64,000 bases of DNA, from NCBI GenBank assembly GCA_026931325.1, contig JAIXLO010000140.1:1-64000 (forward strand), written 5' to 3'. The notes under the pieces were generated by a model that saw only the letters and a list, made by a program, of their open reading frames with translations, did no database searches and was not told the DNA's origin. Positions 1 to 9,371 of this stretch are shown here, in pieces. This stretch comes from Chitinophagales bacterium. Lineage in GTDB: Bacteria > Bacteroidota > Bacteroidia > Chitinophagales > Chitinophagaceae. Each line of letters opens with the position of its first letter. The stretch's first letter is position 1. A program made the translations under genes and the position numbers.

Positions 1-226
1 AGTAATGGTATTGTGTTAAGTTTATTAACTATTAAGAAAAAAAGTTTAGAAGCGAAATTTTTTGAATTAACCAATAATTAATTTTTGGTTCTTTAAAAGA
101 AATATTCAAAAAGATAAATTTAAAGTATAGTTTATAAATATTTGTATATATCTTATAATCAATATTATATAAAAAATTTTAAAATAAATTTTAAATTTTG
201 CAGCACTTTTTAATAATAATTGTCTT

Positions 227-234
227 TACTTTTG
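227..234 (+). promoter_or_regulatory. possible -7 promoter box of the susC operon
   Basis: TACTTTTG matches the Bacteroidota -7 consensus TAnnTTTG and lies about 130 bases before the susC start. The nearest TTTG that could act as the -33 element (197-200) is 26 bases upstream, longer than the 21 or so seen at better promoters in this window, so the call is weak. The rest of positions 1-363 is very AT-rich and I see no gene, RNA or strong repeat in it. Confidence 0.35.
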
Positions 235-363
235 TTAATGATTTGTTATCAAGCCAGAATAAATTTAAATTGCTGAATTAAGAAAATTTAAAAAAAATTA
301 TGTTAATTCAAAAAAATGTTAAATATTTGTCGGCTAGACAAATGATCTATTAATCGTTTAAAA

Positions 364-3300
364 ATGAAACAATTTATGAGAAAACTCGCTTATCTGCTAT
401 TGAGCATCTGCATAAGTGCAGGTATTGCAACAGCTCAGTCAGGCAGGACTGTAACGGGAGTTGTTAAAGATGATAATGGCAAACCCGTAGCTGATGCATC
501 AGTTGTAGTAAAAGGTACAACATTAGGTACAACAACCGACGCAAATGGAGCTTTTACTATTAATTCTGTGCCAGCATCGGCAAGAAATTTAGAAATTTCT
601 TCATTTGGTTATGAAACTATGACTGTAGCAATAGGCTCAGGAACAGTTTCTGTAACATTAAAAACTTCTACTGATGAACAATTAGGAGAAGTTGTCGTAA
701 GTGTTCCGTATGGTACTATTAAGAAAAAAGCATTTACTGGGTCAGAAACTACAGTATCTGCAACTTCTATTAAAAAACAACAAGTAACTTCTGTTACTAA
801 AGTTTTAGAAGGTTTAGTGCCAGGGTTACAAGCAACTAATGGTGGTGGTGCACCAGGAGCTGGAGCATCAATTTTATTACGTGGTATTGGCTCTTATAGT
901 GGTAGTAGCACTCCATTATATGTAGTAAATGGTGTTCCTTACGATGGTTCTATCTCTTCTATTTCTACTGATGATATTGAAACAGTAACTGTATTAAAAG
1001 ATGCTTCTGCTGCTGCATTATATGGTTCACGTGCTGCAAATGGAGTAATTATGATAACAACTAAATCTGGTAAAAAAGGAAAAGCTAATGTTTCTGTTAC
1101 AGTTCGTCAAGGATTTATGAGCAGAGGTATTCCTGAGTATGATAGACTTAGTCAAAAAGAATATTATGAAATGACTTGGGAGGCTATCAGAAATGCTCAA
1201 ATGTATGGACCTAGTATGTTAGACCCTGTAACAGCAGGTCAAACAGCATCTCAACAATTAATTGGTGGTGGTTTAATTTATAATGCATACAATGTAGCAA
1301 ACAATGCTGTAGTAGATCCTACAACTGGTAAATTAAATCCTGCTGCATCTTTACGTTGGACTGATTCTTGGGAAAAAGAATTATTTAAAGTAGCTCCTCG
1401 TACTAATGTTAATATTAATGTATCTGGTGGCGATGGTAAAAGTGATTACTTCTTATCATTAGGATACTTAAAAGAAGATGGTACTGTAAAATATACTAAT
1501 TACGAACGTTATAACTTACGTATGAAAGTTAACTCTCAAGCAACTGAGTGGTTAAAAACAGGAATTGAATTAGATGGGGCTTTATCAAGCAGAAAAGATG
1601 CTCTTGGACAAGGTGGTGGTACTTATGGCAGTAGTGCATTTTTCTTCTCAAGAAATGTAGGTCCAATCTATCCAGTTTATGAATATGATCCAGTTACTGG
1701 TGCTCCAGTAATTGACCCAATTACAGGTGTTCAACGTTTTGATTGGGGTGGTAATGGAAGTAACATGGGAACAAGACCTTATTTAGGCAACTCAAACCCA
1801 TTAGGTACTTTAATTTTAGATGATAGAAGTTCAAGTGCATTTAATGGTAATGCAAATACTTATATTGAAATTAAATTCTTGAAAGACTTTAAGTTTAAAA
1901 CTAATTTTGGTTTAAACTTATATGACTCAAGAAGTACTAGCTATCAAAACAATCAATTTGGCGATGCTGCTATCAATGGAGGTCGTTCAACAAAATCTTC
2001 TGCTCGACAAATATCATATACTTTAAATGAAGTATTATCATGGGCAAAATCTTTTGGTAGTCATAATGTTAGTGCATTAGCTGGACATGAAAATTATAAA
2101 TATAAATATAACTATGTATCAGCTTACAAGCAAGGATTCCAATTCCCTGGACAAACTGAATTAAATAATGGTTCTGATATTTTTGGACAACCAGAATCTG
2201 GTGAAGATAACCACAGAATAGAAAGTTATTTTGCTAACGTTCAATATAACTACAATCAGAAATATTTATTATCTGCAAGTTTCCGTACTGATGGTTCTTC
2301 AAGATTTAGAAAAGAAATTCGTTGGGGTAAATTCTATTCAGCAGGTGCAGGATGGATGATTTCTCAAGAAGATTTCATGAAAAATGTAAATTGGATAAAT
2401 GAATTGAAATTTAAAGTAAGTTATGGTGAGCAAGGTAATGAAGAAATTGGAGCATTATATCCTTACAAATTATACTATTATGCTGATGGTATTGGTGGTT
2501 ACACTCCTCCAACAAGACCAGCAGCAACTGATTTGAAATGGGAAGGAAACAAAACATTTAATATAGGATTTGACTTTGCATTCTTCAAAAGAAGATTACA
2601 AGGTACAATTGAATACTTTAATAGAATAAGTAACGATTTATTGTTTGATGTTCCTCAACCAATTTCTACAGGTTATTTATCTGCATTCCAAAATATTGGA
2701 GAATTAAAAAATACTGGTATAGAACTACAATTAGGCTACAATGTTATTCGTAAAAAGAATTTCGATTGGAGAGCAGATCTTAACTTAACTCACTATAAAA
2801 ATAAATTTACTAAATTACCTCCAGGTCAAAGAGCAAATGGTATTATTACAGGAACTAAGAAGTTAATGGAAGGACATTCTATTTATGACTTCTGGTTGAA
2901 AGAATTTGCTGGCGTAAATGCTGCAACTGGAGAAGCAATGTTCTATAAAGATGTTTTAGGTACAGATGGTAAACCAACTGGTGAAAGAGTTTTAACTAAT
3001 ACATGGGCTGAAGGTAGCTACTACTACAATGGTAGTGCAATACCTGATTTCTATGGTGGATTTACTAACTCATTCCGTTATAAAAACTTTGATTTATCTA
3101 TCTTATTTACTTTCTCTTATGGTGCTAAGTTTTATGATGGAAACTATGCTGGTTTAATGCATATTGGAGAATTTGGACAAGCTTGGTCAACTGATATCTT
3201 AAAAAGATGGCAAAAACCAGGTGATATTACAAATGTTCCAAGGGTACAAAATGGATCTCAAGCAACTCAAGGAGGTACATCTACAAGATTCTTAATGGAT

Positions 3301-3525
3301 GGTTCTTATCTTAATTTCAAAAACATCACTTTATCTTATACTTTACCTAAAAACGTAACTAATAAATTAAAAATATCTGGAGCTCAAATATTTGGTAACG
3401 TAGATAATGTTGTTCTTTTCACAGCTAAAAAAGGCATGAACCCTCAACTTAACTTTAGTGGTGTTGCAGATGCAACTTATCCTCCATTCAGAACAGTTAC
3501 TTTTGGTATAAACGTAAATTTATAA
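364..3525 (+). CDS. SusC/RagA-family TonB-dependent outer-membrane transporter
   Basis: Outer-membrane beta-barrel that imports a ligand captured by its SusD partner, powered by TonB. The 1053-residue protein starts with a signal peptide (about residues 1-24, ending ATAQ), followed by a carboxypeptidase-like beta-sandwich (about 25-100), a plug domain and the barrel. The plug carries the SusC/RagA signature: YVVNGVPYDG, then DIETVTVLKDASAAALYGSRA and NGVIMITTKSG. The length is normal for the family. A second in-frame ATG at residue 6 could also be the start. It is the first gene of a three-gene operon with susD 21 bases downstream. No glycosidase, sulfatase or sigma/anti-sigma pair is next to it, so the substrate (glycan or peptide) cannot be inferred. 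Confidence 0.95.
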   Translation: MKQFMRKLAYLLLSICISAGIATAQSGRTVTGVVKDDNGKPVADASVVVKGTTLGTTTDANGAFTINSVPASARNLEISSFGYETMTVAIGSGTVSVTLKTSTDEQLGEVVVSVPYGTIKKKAFTGSETTVSATSIKKQQVTSVTKVLEGLVPGLQATNGGGAPGAGASILLRGIGSYSGSSTPLYVVNGVPYDGSISSISTDDIETVTVLKDASAAALYGSRAANGVIMITTKSGKKGKANVSVTVRQGFMSRGIPEYDRLSQKEYYEMTWEAIRNAQMYGPSMLDPVTAGQTASQQLIGGGLIYNAYNVANNAVVDPTTGKLNPAASLRWTDSWEKELFKVAPRTNVNINVSGGDGKSDYFLSLGYLKEDGTVKYTNYERYNLRMKVNSQATEWLKTGIELDGALSSRKDALGQGGGTYGSSAFFFSRNVGPIYPVYEYDPVTGAPVIDPITGVQRFDWGGNGSNMGTRPYLGNSNPLGTLILDDRSSSAFNGNANTYIEIKFLKDFKFKTNFGLNLYDSRSTSYQNNQFGDAAINGGRSTKSSARQISYTLNEVLSWAKSFGSHNVSALAGHENYKYKYNYVSAYKQGFQFPGQTELNNGSDIFGQPESGEDNHRIESYFANVQYNYNQKYLLSASFRTDGSSRFRKEIRWGKFYSAGAGWMISQEDFMKNVNWINELKFKVSYGEQGNEEIGALYPYKLYYYADGIGGYTPPTRPAATDLKWEGNKTFNIGFDFAFFKRRLQGTIEYFNRISNDLLFDVPQPISTGYLSAFQNIGELKNTGIELQLGYNVIRKKNFDWRADLNLTHYKNKFTKLPPGQRANGIITGTKKLMEGHSIYDFWLKEFAGVNAATGEAMFYKDVLGTDGKPTGERVLTNTWAEGSYYYNGSAIPDFYGGFTNSFRYKNFDLSILFTFSYGAKFYDGNYAGLMHIGEFGQAWSTDILKRWQKPGDITNVPRVQNGSQATQGGTSTRFLMDGSYLNFKNITLSYTLPKNVTNKLKISGAQIFGNVDNVVLFTAKKGMNPQLNFSGVADATYPPFRTVTFGINVNL

Positions 3526-3546
3526 TACAAAATAAAATTTAATTAT

Positions 3547-5061
3547 ATGAAACATATATTAAAAAAATCTTTTACTGCAGTTCTTTCACTATCAATTGTA
3601 ACAATGGTAGGATGTAGTAAAGATTATTTAGAAACTTCTCCGAGTAATGCTGTTACGGAACAACAGATATACTCTAATACTGCAGATATTGTACCAGTAT
3701 TAGATGGAGCTTATAGTACTTTGTTTGCCTTTGCAACCAATGGTACAACAGGACACGATAATTTTGGTCAAAAAGCAGTTGATTTAGCTAACGACCTTAT
3801 GGGGCAAGATATGATTGTACATTCTCAAGGATATGGATGGTTTAACAGAGACTATCAATATACTGAATGGCAATTACCAACACCTAGTAATCGTAGGTCA
3901 GATATAGTATGGTATTATTATTATAATATTATTAAAACTGCAAATGCCATTATTGCTAACGTAGATGGATCAAATGGAGCTACTGCTCTTAAAGAATCTT
4001 TAAAAGGGCAAGCTTATGGACTTAGAGCTTATGCTTATTTCTATTTGATTAATAATTTCCAACAAACTTATAAAGGAAATGAGGCAAAGCCAGGCGTTCC
4101 TATCTATACAGCTGATGCTACTGAAGGTGGTCCAAGAGGAACAGTACAAGAAACTTATGATCAAATAAAATCAGATTTTGATGCAGCAGAAACTTTGTTA
4201 ACTGGTAAAACAAGGGCTGGAAAGCAATACTTAGATGTTCAAGTAATTAAAGGATTTAAAGCAAGAGTAGCATTATTACAAGAAGATTGGGCAGCAGCTG
4301 CAACAAATGCTAGCCAAGCTCGTGCAGGTTATTCATTTATGTCTCCTACACAATATACTTCTTTCACAGCTTTTTCTAAATTAGCTTCTCCAGAAGTTAT
4401 GTGGGGTTCATTAATTCCTAATGATCAAGCTACTATTTATGCATCTTTTATGTCTCACATGGATGTAAGAGCTCAAGGTTATGCTGCTTTGGGTGGTCAG
4501 AAAAAAATGCCTAAAGCTTTATATGACCAAATGTCTGGTAGTGATATTCGTAAATCTGTATTTACTGCTCCTGGTACTTCAAGTGGTGCAAACGTAGAGT
4601 ATAATCAAAGAAAATTCCAATTACCTGTAGCTGGTAGCTGGGATGCTGATTATATTTATATGCGTAATGCTGAAATGTATTTAATAGAAGCTGAAGCTTT
4701 ACAAAGACAAGGTAATGATGCAGGTGCAAGAACTGCTTTAGAAACTTTAGTTCAAGCTCGTTACCCAGGATATTCTGCTGCTTCATTATCAGGTGCGGCA
4801 TTACTTAATGAAATCTTATTACAAAGAAGATTAGAGTTATGGGGTGAAGGATTTTCTTTAATGGACATTAAGAGATTAAAAACTGGATTAAATAGACCTA
4901 CAGGTGCTAATAATCATGGAGGTGTAAACTCTACTGGTAATCCAAACTTAAACCCTATAGTTTATACTTTACCAGATGCTGATCCTAAGTTCTTAATGAG
5001 AATCCCTCAAAGAGAATTAGATAATAATGCAAACATGACTGCAGCAGATCAAAATCCTTAA
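3547..5061 (+). CDS. SusD/RagB-family nutrient-binding outer-membrane lipoprotein
   Basis: Surface lipoprotein that forms the lid of the SusC channel and binds the substrate. The N-terminus has a lipoprotein signal with the lipobox cysteine in VGCSK (about residue 22), followed by the typical SusD start DYLETSPSNAVTEQQIYSN. The TPR-like helical core is visible in stretches such as LKGQAYGLRAYAYFYLINNF and YMRNAEMYLIEAEALQ, and the C-terminal LLQRRLELWGEG..LMDIKRL is a family hallmark. The 504-residue length is usual. It lies 21 bases after susC and 26 before the third gene, so one transcript is likely. Confidence 0.95.
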   Translation: MKHILKKSFTAVLSLSIVTMVGCSKDYLETSPSNAVTEQQIYSNTADIVPVLDGAYSTLFAFATNGTTGHDNFGQKAVDLANDLMGQDMIVHSQGYGWFNRDYQYTEWQLPTPSNRRSDIVWYYYYNIIKTANAIIANVDGSNGATALKESLKGQAYGLRAYAYFYLINNFQQTYKGNEAKPGVPIYTADATEGGPRGTVQETYDQIKSDFDAAETLLTGKTRAGKQYLDVQVIKGFKARVALLQEDWAAAATNASQARAGYSFMSPTQYTSFTAFSKLASPEVMWGSLIPNDQATIYASFMSHMDVRAQGYAALGGQKKMPKALYDQMSGSDIRKSVFTAPGTSSGANVEYNQRKFQLPVAGSWDADYIYMRNAEMYLIEAEALQRQGNDAGARTALETLVQARYPGYSAASLSGAALLNEILLQRRLELWGEGFSLMDIKRLKTGLNRPTGANNHGGVNSTGNPNLNPIVYTLPDADPKFLMRIPQRELDNNANMTAADQNP

Positions 5062-5087
5062 TATTTAACCTTCAAATTTTAAAAATT

Positions 5088-5957
5088 ATGAATAAATTAT
5101 TTAAAACATTCTTAGCAGGGCTTGCAGTTTTGAGTTTAGCCTCTTGTAAAAAGAATAATTATGTTGTGGACAAAGATCCCATAGCATTACCTGAGTATTC
5201 TCAGTTGATATTACCTAATTATGCTCCTAGAGATTATTTTATAGATAATAGTGGAACATCAAAATATACAATTCCTGTAGGATTTACAAATCTATCTAAT
5301 GAAGATAGAACAATTAGTATAAGTTACACTTCGCCTACTGGTGCTCAGCCAGGTACACAATATAATGCACCTACTAGTGTGCTTATCAAAGCAGGTGAAG
5401 CAGTTTCTAAAATTGATGTAAGTGGAATCTTTGCTGGATACAATAATGGAAGAGTAGATTCTCTTAAAGTTAAAATTGAACAACTGTTAGGAGGATCAAA
5501 AACTATGGTTGGTAAAGATTCTGTTTGGCTAATTATGAGACAATACTGTGGTATTACTAATTTTGCTACTCAATTTGGTGGAGATTATGATAATACTATG
5601 GAGCCTTCTTATGGTCCATATACAACTTCAGTTTCTAATATAGTACCTATTGCTGCAGCTAAAGCTAATGCTAATATTGAAAATCTATATGACTATGGTG
5701 GATTTGTAATTGGTAATTTTGATTGGAGTGTTGTAGGAAATAATAATTTAGTAATTCCTGCTAAATATACTGGTGTAGATGTTACTTCTGGAGGTACTCC
5801 ATATCAATTATGGATTAAAACAAATACTGGTTCAAAAAGTACTTTCTCAGCATGTGATAATACCATAACTGTTTTTGTTGATGTTATGGGTTATTCAATG
5901 AGTGGTACGTATGTTGGTAACTTTAGTACAAATTACAAAATTGTAATGGCTAGATAA
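5088..5957 (+). CDS. lipoprotein in the SusE-like position
   Basis: Likely accessory surface lipoprotein of the SusCD system. The signal peptide ends in a lipobox (SLASC, cysteine at about residue 20). The mature part looks all-beta, with an N-terminal region resembling the DUF1735/DUF4843-type domains often encoded after SusD (ISYTSPTGAQPGTQY, then VLIKAGEAVSKIDV). I do not recognise the C-terminal half. The gene follows susD by 26 bases and is followed by a terminator, which makes it the last gene of the operon. The role (ligand capture or barrel accessory) is inferred from position only. Confidence 0.75.
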   Translation: MNKLFKTFLAGLAVLSLASCKKNNYVVDKDPIALPEYSQLILPNYAPRDYFIDNSGTSKYTIPVGFTNLSNEDRTISISYTSPTGAQPGTQYNAPTSVLIKAGEAVSKIDVSGIFAGYNNGRVDSLKVKIEQLLGGSKTMVGKDSVWLIMRQYCGITNFATQFGGDYDNTMEPSYGPYTTSVSNIVPIAAAKANANIENLYDYGGFVIGNFDWSVVGNNNLVIPAKYTGVDVTSGGTPYQLWIKTNTGSKSTFSACDNTITVFVDVMGYSMSGTYVGNFSTNYKIVMAR

Positions 5958-5991
5958 TCTAGTTTTTATAAAGTAATATACTTAGATTAAT

Positions 5992-6026
5992 AATAGGCTG
6001 TTTCTTTTTGAAGCAGCCTATTTTTT
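5992..6026 (+). terminator. rho-independent terminator of the susCD operon
   Basis: AATAGGCTG and its continuation pair with CAGCCTATT around a T-rich loop, and a run of T follows on the plus strand. It lies 35 bases after the third gene of the Sus operon. Confidence 0.8.
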
Positions 6027-6113
6027 GTTACAAATTTTAGATTCATTAGAGACTTATGCTATCTCAATCAAAACGATTATTAATGAGAATGAGATTCAGG
6101 ATTTTATTCAAAA

Positions 6114-6150
6114 AAAATAGGGCTGATATAAAAAAAATCAGCCCTATTTT
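6114..6150 (-). terminator. rho-independent terminator of rplS
   Basis: A 14-base perfect inverted repeat (AAAATAGGGCTGAT pairing with ATCAGCCCTATTTT) around an A-rich loop. Read on the minus strand it is followed by a T-run and lies 25 bases after the rplS stop. It is symmetric enough to act in both directions. Confidence 0.8.
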
Positions 6151-6174
6151 ATAACTATATTGAAGAATATATTA

Positions 6175-6525
6175 TTATACACGTTTTTCTTTGATTCTTG
6201 CACTTTTACCACTTCTTTCACGTAAGTAGTATAATTTAGCACGACGAACTTTACCTACTCTATTTAATACAATAGAGTCAACATTAGGAGAAGTAAAAGG
6301 AAATAAACGTTCTACACCTATTCCATCTGATATTTTACGAACAGTAAAAGTTGCAGTTGCTCCATTACCTTGTATTTTTATTACATCGCCACGAAAGCTT
6401 TGAATACGTTCTTTACCGCCTTCTATAATTTTATAGTTTACAGTAACATTATCTCCTGCTTTAAACTTAGGATGATTTTTAGAGCTCATTAATTGCTCAT
6501 GTATAAATTGAACAGCTTGGTTCAT
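6175..6525 (-). CDS. rplS: 50S ribosomal protein L19
   Basis: L19 sits at the 30S-50S interface and helps form intersubunit bridges. The 116-residue protein shows the family pattern: [24 protein letters not shown], a beta-barrel core with FRGDVI and [17 protein letters not shown], and the conserved C-terminal region [25 protein letters not shown]. The gene appears monocistronic, with its own promoter and terminator. The usual partners rpsP, rimM and trmD are not adjacent. Confidence 0.97.
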   Translation of the reverse strand: MNQAVQFIHEQLMSSKNHPKFKAGDNVTVNYKIIEGGKERIQSFRGDVIKIQGNGATATFTVRKISDGIGVERLFPFTSPNVDSIVLNRVGKVRRAKLYYLRERSGKSARIKEKRV

Positions 6526-6547
6526 AACTCTTTCTTTTTTGGGAGGG

Positions 6548-6579
6548 CAAAAGTAAGGTGTTATATCTAAATAGAAAAA
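6548..6579 (-). promoter_or_regulatory. promoter of rplS
   Basis: On the minus strand TACTTTTG (plus positions 6548-6555) matches the -7 consensus TAnnTTTG. A TTT-rich -33 region lies 21 bases upstream (6577-6579). The -7 box is 22 bases before the rplS ATG, which implies a short leader. Confidence 0.55.
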
Positions 6580-6614
6580 CCTTTTTGTAGATTTTTCTTT
6601 TAAAATCTTTTTAT

Positions 6615-7289
6615 CTAATCTTTTATTATATAATACACACCATTTGCTTTTGAAAAATAGCGAATAATTACATTTTGATTATTAAAATAATCTTGTATAG
6701 CCTTATTTTCAGCTTCCTTTTTATAGTAATTATTTATAATAAGTACTCCTTTGTTGATTATTCTTGGATATAAATATTGCATAGTAGTTATTGTATGGTC
6801 ATAATTATCTAAATCTACTACTAATAAGGATATCTTTAATTCTGGATTATCAATAAGGTATTTGGGTAAAGAGGTTGATAATTCTCCAGAAATAAATTCA
6901 ATATTTTCTTCTTTGCTTTGTTGATATAAGCTTTTTTGAGTTTGAGCCAACTCTTCTTTATTTTTAACTGAAAGCCTTTCTTCTTTATCAACAATTGTTG
7001 TTTCTAAAATTGGTGTTGATTTTTCAAAAGCTATTAAAGATTGATTAGGGTTGTATGAATTAATTTTCTTAAAGAAAGAAAAATATCTAAAACTTTCATC
7101 ATTATTTATACCACATTTTACAATAGAACCATTCAAATTTTTTACTAATTTATAAAGCTCATAATGGCTTAATAATCTTTCTGTGTTTGGCTCTAAATGC
7201 TTATTAATAAGCAACTCATGTTCTGGTAAATAATTAGTACTTGATTTAAACATATAACAATTGTTTTTGTATAAACAATTGGTTTTCAT
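6615..7289 (-). CDS. TylF/MycF-like SAM-dependent methyltransferase, divergent
   Basis: The 224-residue protein resembles the TylF/MycF (macrocin O-methyltransferase) family: an N-terminal [12 protein letters not shown] in place of the usual G-x-VECGV-x-GGS, then a C-terminal region with [23 protein letters not shown] and a strand-turn [10 protein letters not shown], matching the family's hDLDLYxST....L.PRL..GGxxxxDDY. Several acidic residues expected in the SAM and metal sites are changed (NNY for DDY, CGINND for CGVxxG), so activity is uncertain. No sugar or polyketide cluster surrounds it. The function is unknown and the family call is moderate. Confidence 0.5.
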   Translation of the reverse strand: MKTNCLYKNNCYMFKSSTNYLPEHELLINKHLEPNTERLLSHYELYKLVKNLNGSIVKCGINNDESFRYFSFFKKINSYNPNQSLIAFEKSTPILETTIVDKEERLSVKNKEELAQTQKSLYQQSKEENIEFISGELSTSLPKYLIDNPELKISLLVVDLDNYDHTITTMQYLYPRIINKGVLIINNYYKKEAENKAIQDYFNNQNVIIRYFSKANGVYYIIKD

Positions 7290-7401
7290 TTTAGAATTAA
7301 TTGGTACGATATTTTACTTTTTATAAAAAAGCTAAATTCTCTTATATGATGAATTTTATAAATAAAAGGTTGCATTTAATTATCATTAATTTTTTGATTA
7401 T

Positions 7402-7409
7402 TATTTTTG
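7402..7409 (+). promoter_or_regulatory. -7 promoter box of rsmE
   Basis: TATTTTTG matches TAnnTTTG, 22 bases before the rsmE ATG. No convincing -33 element is visible. The following TTTTGGCAAAAGCAAT is almost repeated before the antiporter gene at 9372. Confidence 0.4.
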
Positions 7410-7431
7410 GCAAAAGCAATTAATATAAAAT

Positions 7432-8136
7432 ATGCAACTTCCTCTTTTTTATGAAGCACTTGTAGCAGAAAAAGATAGTTTATTTTCGTTGAGCAATGAA
7501 ACTCAAAAACATGCAATTCAGGTTTTAAGACTAAAAGAAAAAGATGCTATTTTATTAACTAATGGAGAAGGATTAATTTGTAAAGCAATAATTACCTCTA
7601 TTGATAAAAAGCAAACTATTGTTCAAATTGATAGCTATGAAAGAATAAATCTATTTGAACATAAAACTTGTATTGGTATTTCATTGCTCAAAAATCCTTC
7701 AAGATTTGAATGGTTTTTAGAAAAAGCTACAGAATTAGGAATATCTACTATTATTCCTATAATATGCAAAAGAACAGAAAAGCAACATTTTAGATATGAA
7801 CGTATGAAAACAATTTTGGTTTCTGCAATGTTGCAAAGTAAACAGGCTTGGCTTCCAGAATTAAAAGAACCTATTTTATTTAGTAATGTTTTGGAAGAGC
7901 ATAATTATGATTTGAAATTACTTGCACATTGTAATAATTCGGAAAGAAAGTTTTTAAATAATTTTAAAATAAATCAAAATACAATTCTTCTTATTGGTCC
8001 TGAAGGAGATTTTTCAGAAGAAGAAATACTATTAGCAGAAAAAAATAATTATATTTCCGTTTCTTTAGGAAATAATAGATTAAGAACAGAAACTGCTGGA
8101 GTAGCAGCTGCAGTAATGTTGAAGTTAAATAATTAG
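7432..8136 (+). CDS. rsmE: 16S rRNA (uracil-1498-N3)-methyltransferase
   Basis: SPOUT-class enzyme that methylates U1498 of 16S rRNA in the decoding region, using SAM. It has an N-terminal PUA-like domain (HAIQVLRLKEKDAILLTNGEG) and a C-terminal trefoil-knot domain with KATELGISTIIPIICKRTE, LLIGPEGDFSEEEI and the knot signature LGNNRLRTETAGVAAAVML. The 234-residue length is normal. The gene ends in TAG, and the next gene begins 3 bases later, suggesting co-transcription. Confidence 0.95.
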   Translation: MQLPLFYEALVAEKDSLFSLSNETQKHAIQVLRLKEKDAILLTNGEGLICKAIITSIDKKQTIVQIDSYERINLFEHKTCIGISLLKNPSRFEWFLEKATELGISTIIPIICKRTEKQHFRYERMKTILVSAMLQSKQAWLPELKEPILFSNVLEEHNYDLKLLAHCNNSERKFLNNFKINQNTILLIGPEGDFSEEEILLAEKNNYISVSLGNNRLRTETAGVAAAVMLKLNN

Positions 8137-8139
8137 TAT

Positions 8140-9315
8140 ATGCAAATAATAGAGGTATTGAATAAAAAAACAGAAAGAGAATTTTTAGAAGTGAATGTTT
8201 TGATGAATCAAAATAACAAAGCTTATATACGTCCATTAGATAATGATATAAATGATATTTTTAATCCAGAAAAAAATAGAAGCTTTAAATATGGTGATGC
8301 CAAGAGATGGATTTTAAAAGATGAAAGAGGAAACTTAATTGGAAGAATTGCAGCATTTACCAATACTAAATATATTAATAAAGGAACTGAATTTAGCACA
8401 GGAGGAATTGGTTTTTTCGATTGTATCAATAATCAATCTGCTGCAAATTTATTATTTGATATAGCAAAAAACTGGCTTCAAACAAAAGGAGTTGAAGCTA
8501 TGGATGGACCAATAAATTTTGGTGATAGAGATAAATGGTGGGGGCTTTTAGTAGAAGGTTTTGAGGATGAACCAATTTATGGTATGCCATATAACCCATC
8601 ATATTATGAAAGTCTTTTTGAAAATTATGGCTTTAAAAATTATTATAATCAGTATTGGTACAAAATGATAGTTGACGAACCTTTACCTCCAAGATTTAAA
8701 GAACGTTATGAAAAATTTGCATCAAAGCCTGGTTATAAAGCAAAACATATTGAATTGAATAATTTAGAAAAATATGCAGATGACTTTGCAAAAGTTTATA
8801 ATGCTGCTTGGGCACAACATGGTGAAGCAAAGGAAATAACTAAAGAAAAAGTTCTTAAACTTTTCAATACAATGAAACCAATAATGGATGAACGTGTAAT
8901 TTGGTTTGCATATTTTAATAATGAGCCAATTGGTATGTTTATTAATGTGCCAGATATAAATCAGTATTTTAAATATTTTAATGGAAAACTAAATTTATTT
9001 AATAAGCTAAGATTATTATGGATGAAAAAAACTGGAAAATGTAAAAGGCTTACAGGGCTTGCATTTGGAGTTGTGCCAAAGTTTCAAGCATTGGGTGTAG
9101 ATAGCTTTATGATTCAATCTTTTGCAAACACCATACAAAATAAAGGTTGGTATAATAGTTATGAAATGGGTTGGGCAGGAGATTGGAATCCTAGAATGGT
9201 AAATATTTATAAAAGTTTAGGAGGAAAACAAAACAGAAGGATGGTAACTTACAGATATATCTTTGATGAAAATAAAAACCCTTTTGAAAGACATCCAGTA
9301 ATAGAATATAAATAA
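8140..9315 (+). CDS. GNAT-like acetyltransferase-fold protein
   Basis: A 391-residue cytoplasmic protein with GNAT-like features. An N-terminal segment has a beta hairpin and RNLIGRIAAFTN-type strand (about residues 60-80). A second segment (about 255-290) has VIWFAYFNNEPIGMFINVPD, which resembles the central GNAT strands. GDRDKWWGLLVEGFEDEPIYGMPYNP is a distinctive conserved block. Homologues of this layout are common in Bacteroidota as uncharacterised GNAT proteins, and I cannot name a substrate. It is coupled to rsmE by a 3-base gap. Confidence 0.6.
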   Translation: MQIIEVLNKKTEREFLEVNVLMNQNNKAYIRPLDNDINDIFNPEKNRSFKYGDAKRWILKDERGNLIGRIAAFTNTKYINKGTEFSTGGIGFFDCINNQSAANLLFDIAKNWLQTKGVEAMDGPINFGDRDKWWGLLVEGFEDEPIYGMPYNPSYYESLFENYGFKNYYNQYWYKMIVDEPLPPRFKERYEKFASKPGYKAKHIELNNLEKYADDFAKVYNAAWAQHGEAKEITKEKVLKLFNTMKPIMDERVIWFAYFNNEPIGMFINVPDINQYFKYFNGKLNLFNKLRLLWMKKTGKCKRLTGLAFGVVPKFQALGVDSFMIQSFANTIQNKGWYNSYEMGWAGDWNPRMVNIYKSLGGKQNRRMVTYRYIFDENKNPFERHPVIEYK

Positions 9316-9371
9316 AGTATAATTATTAAATTTTAAAACATTTTGCCAAAAGCAATAATTAAAAATATTGT

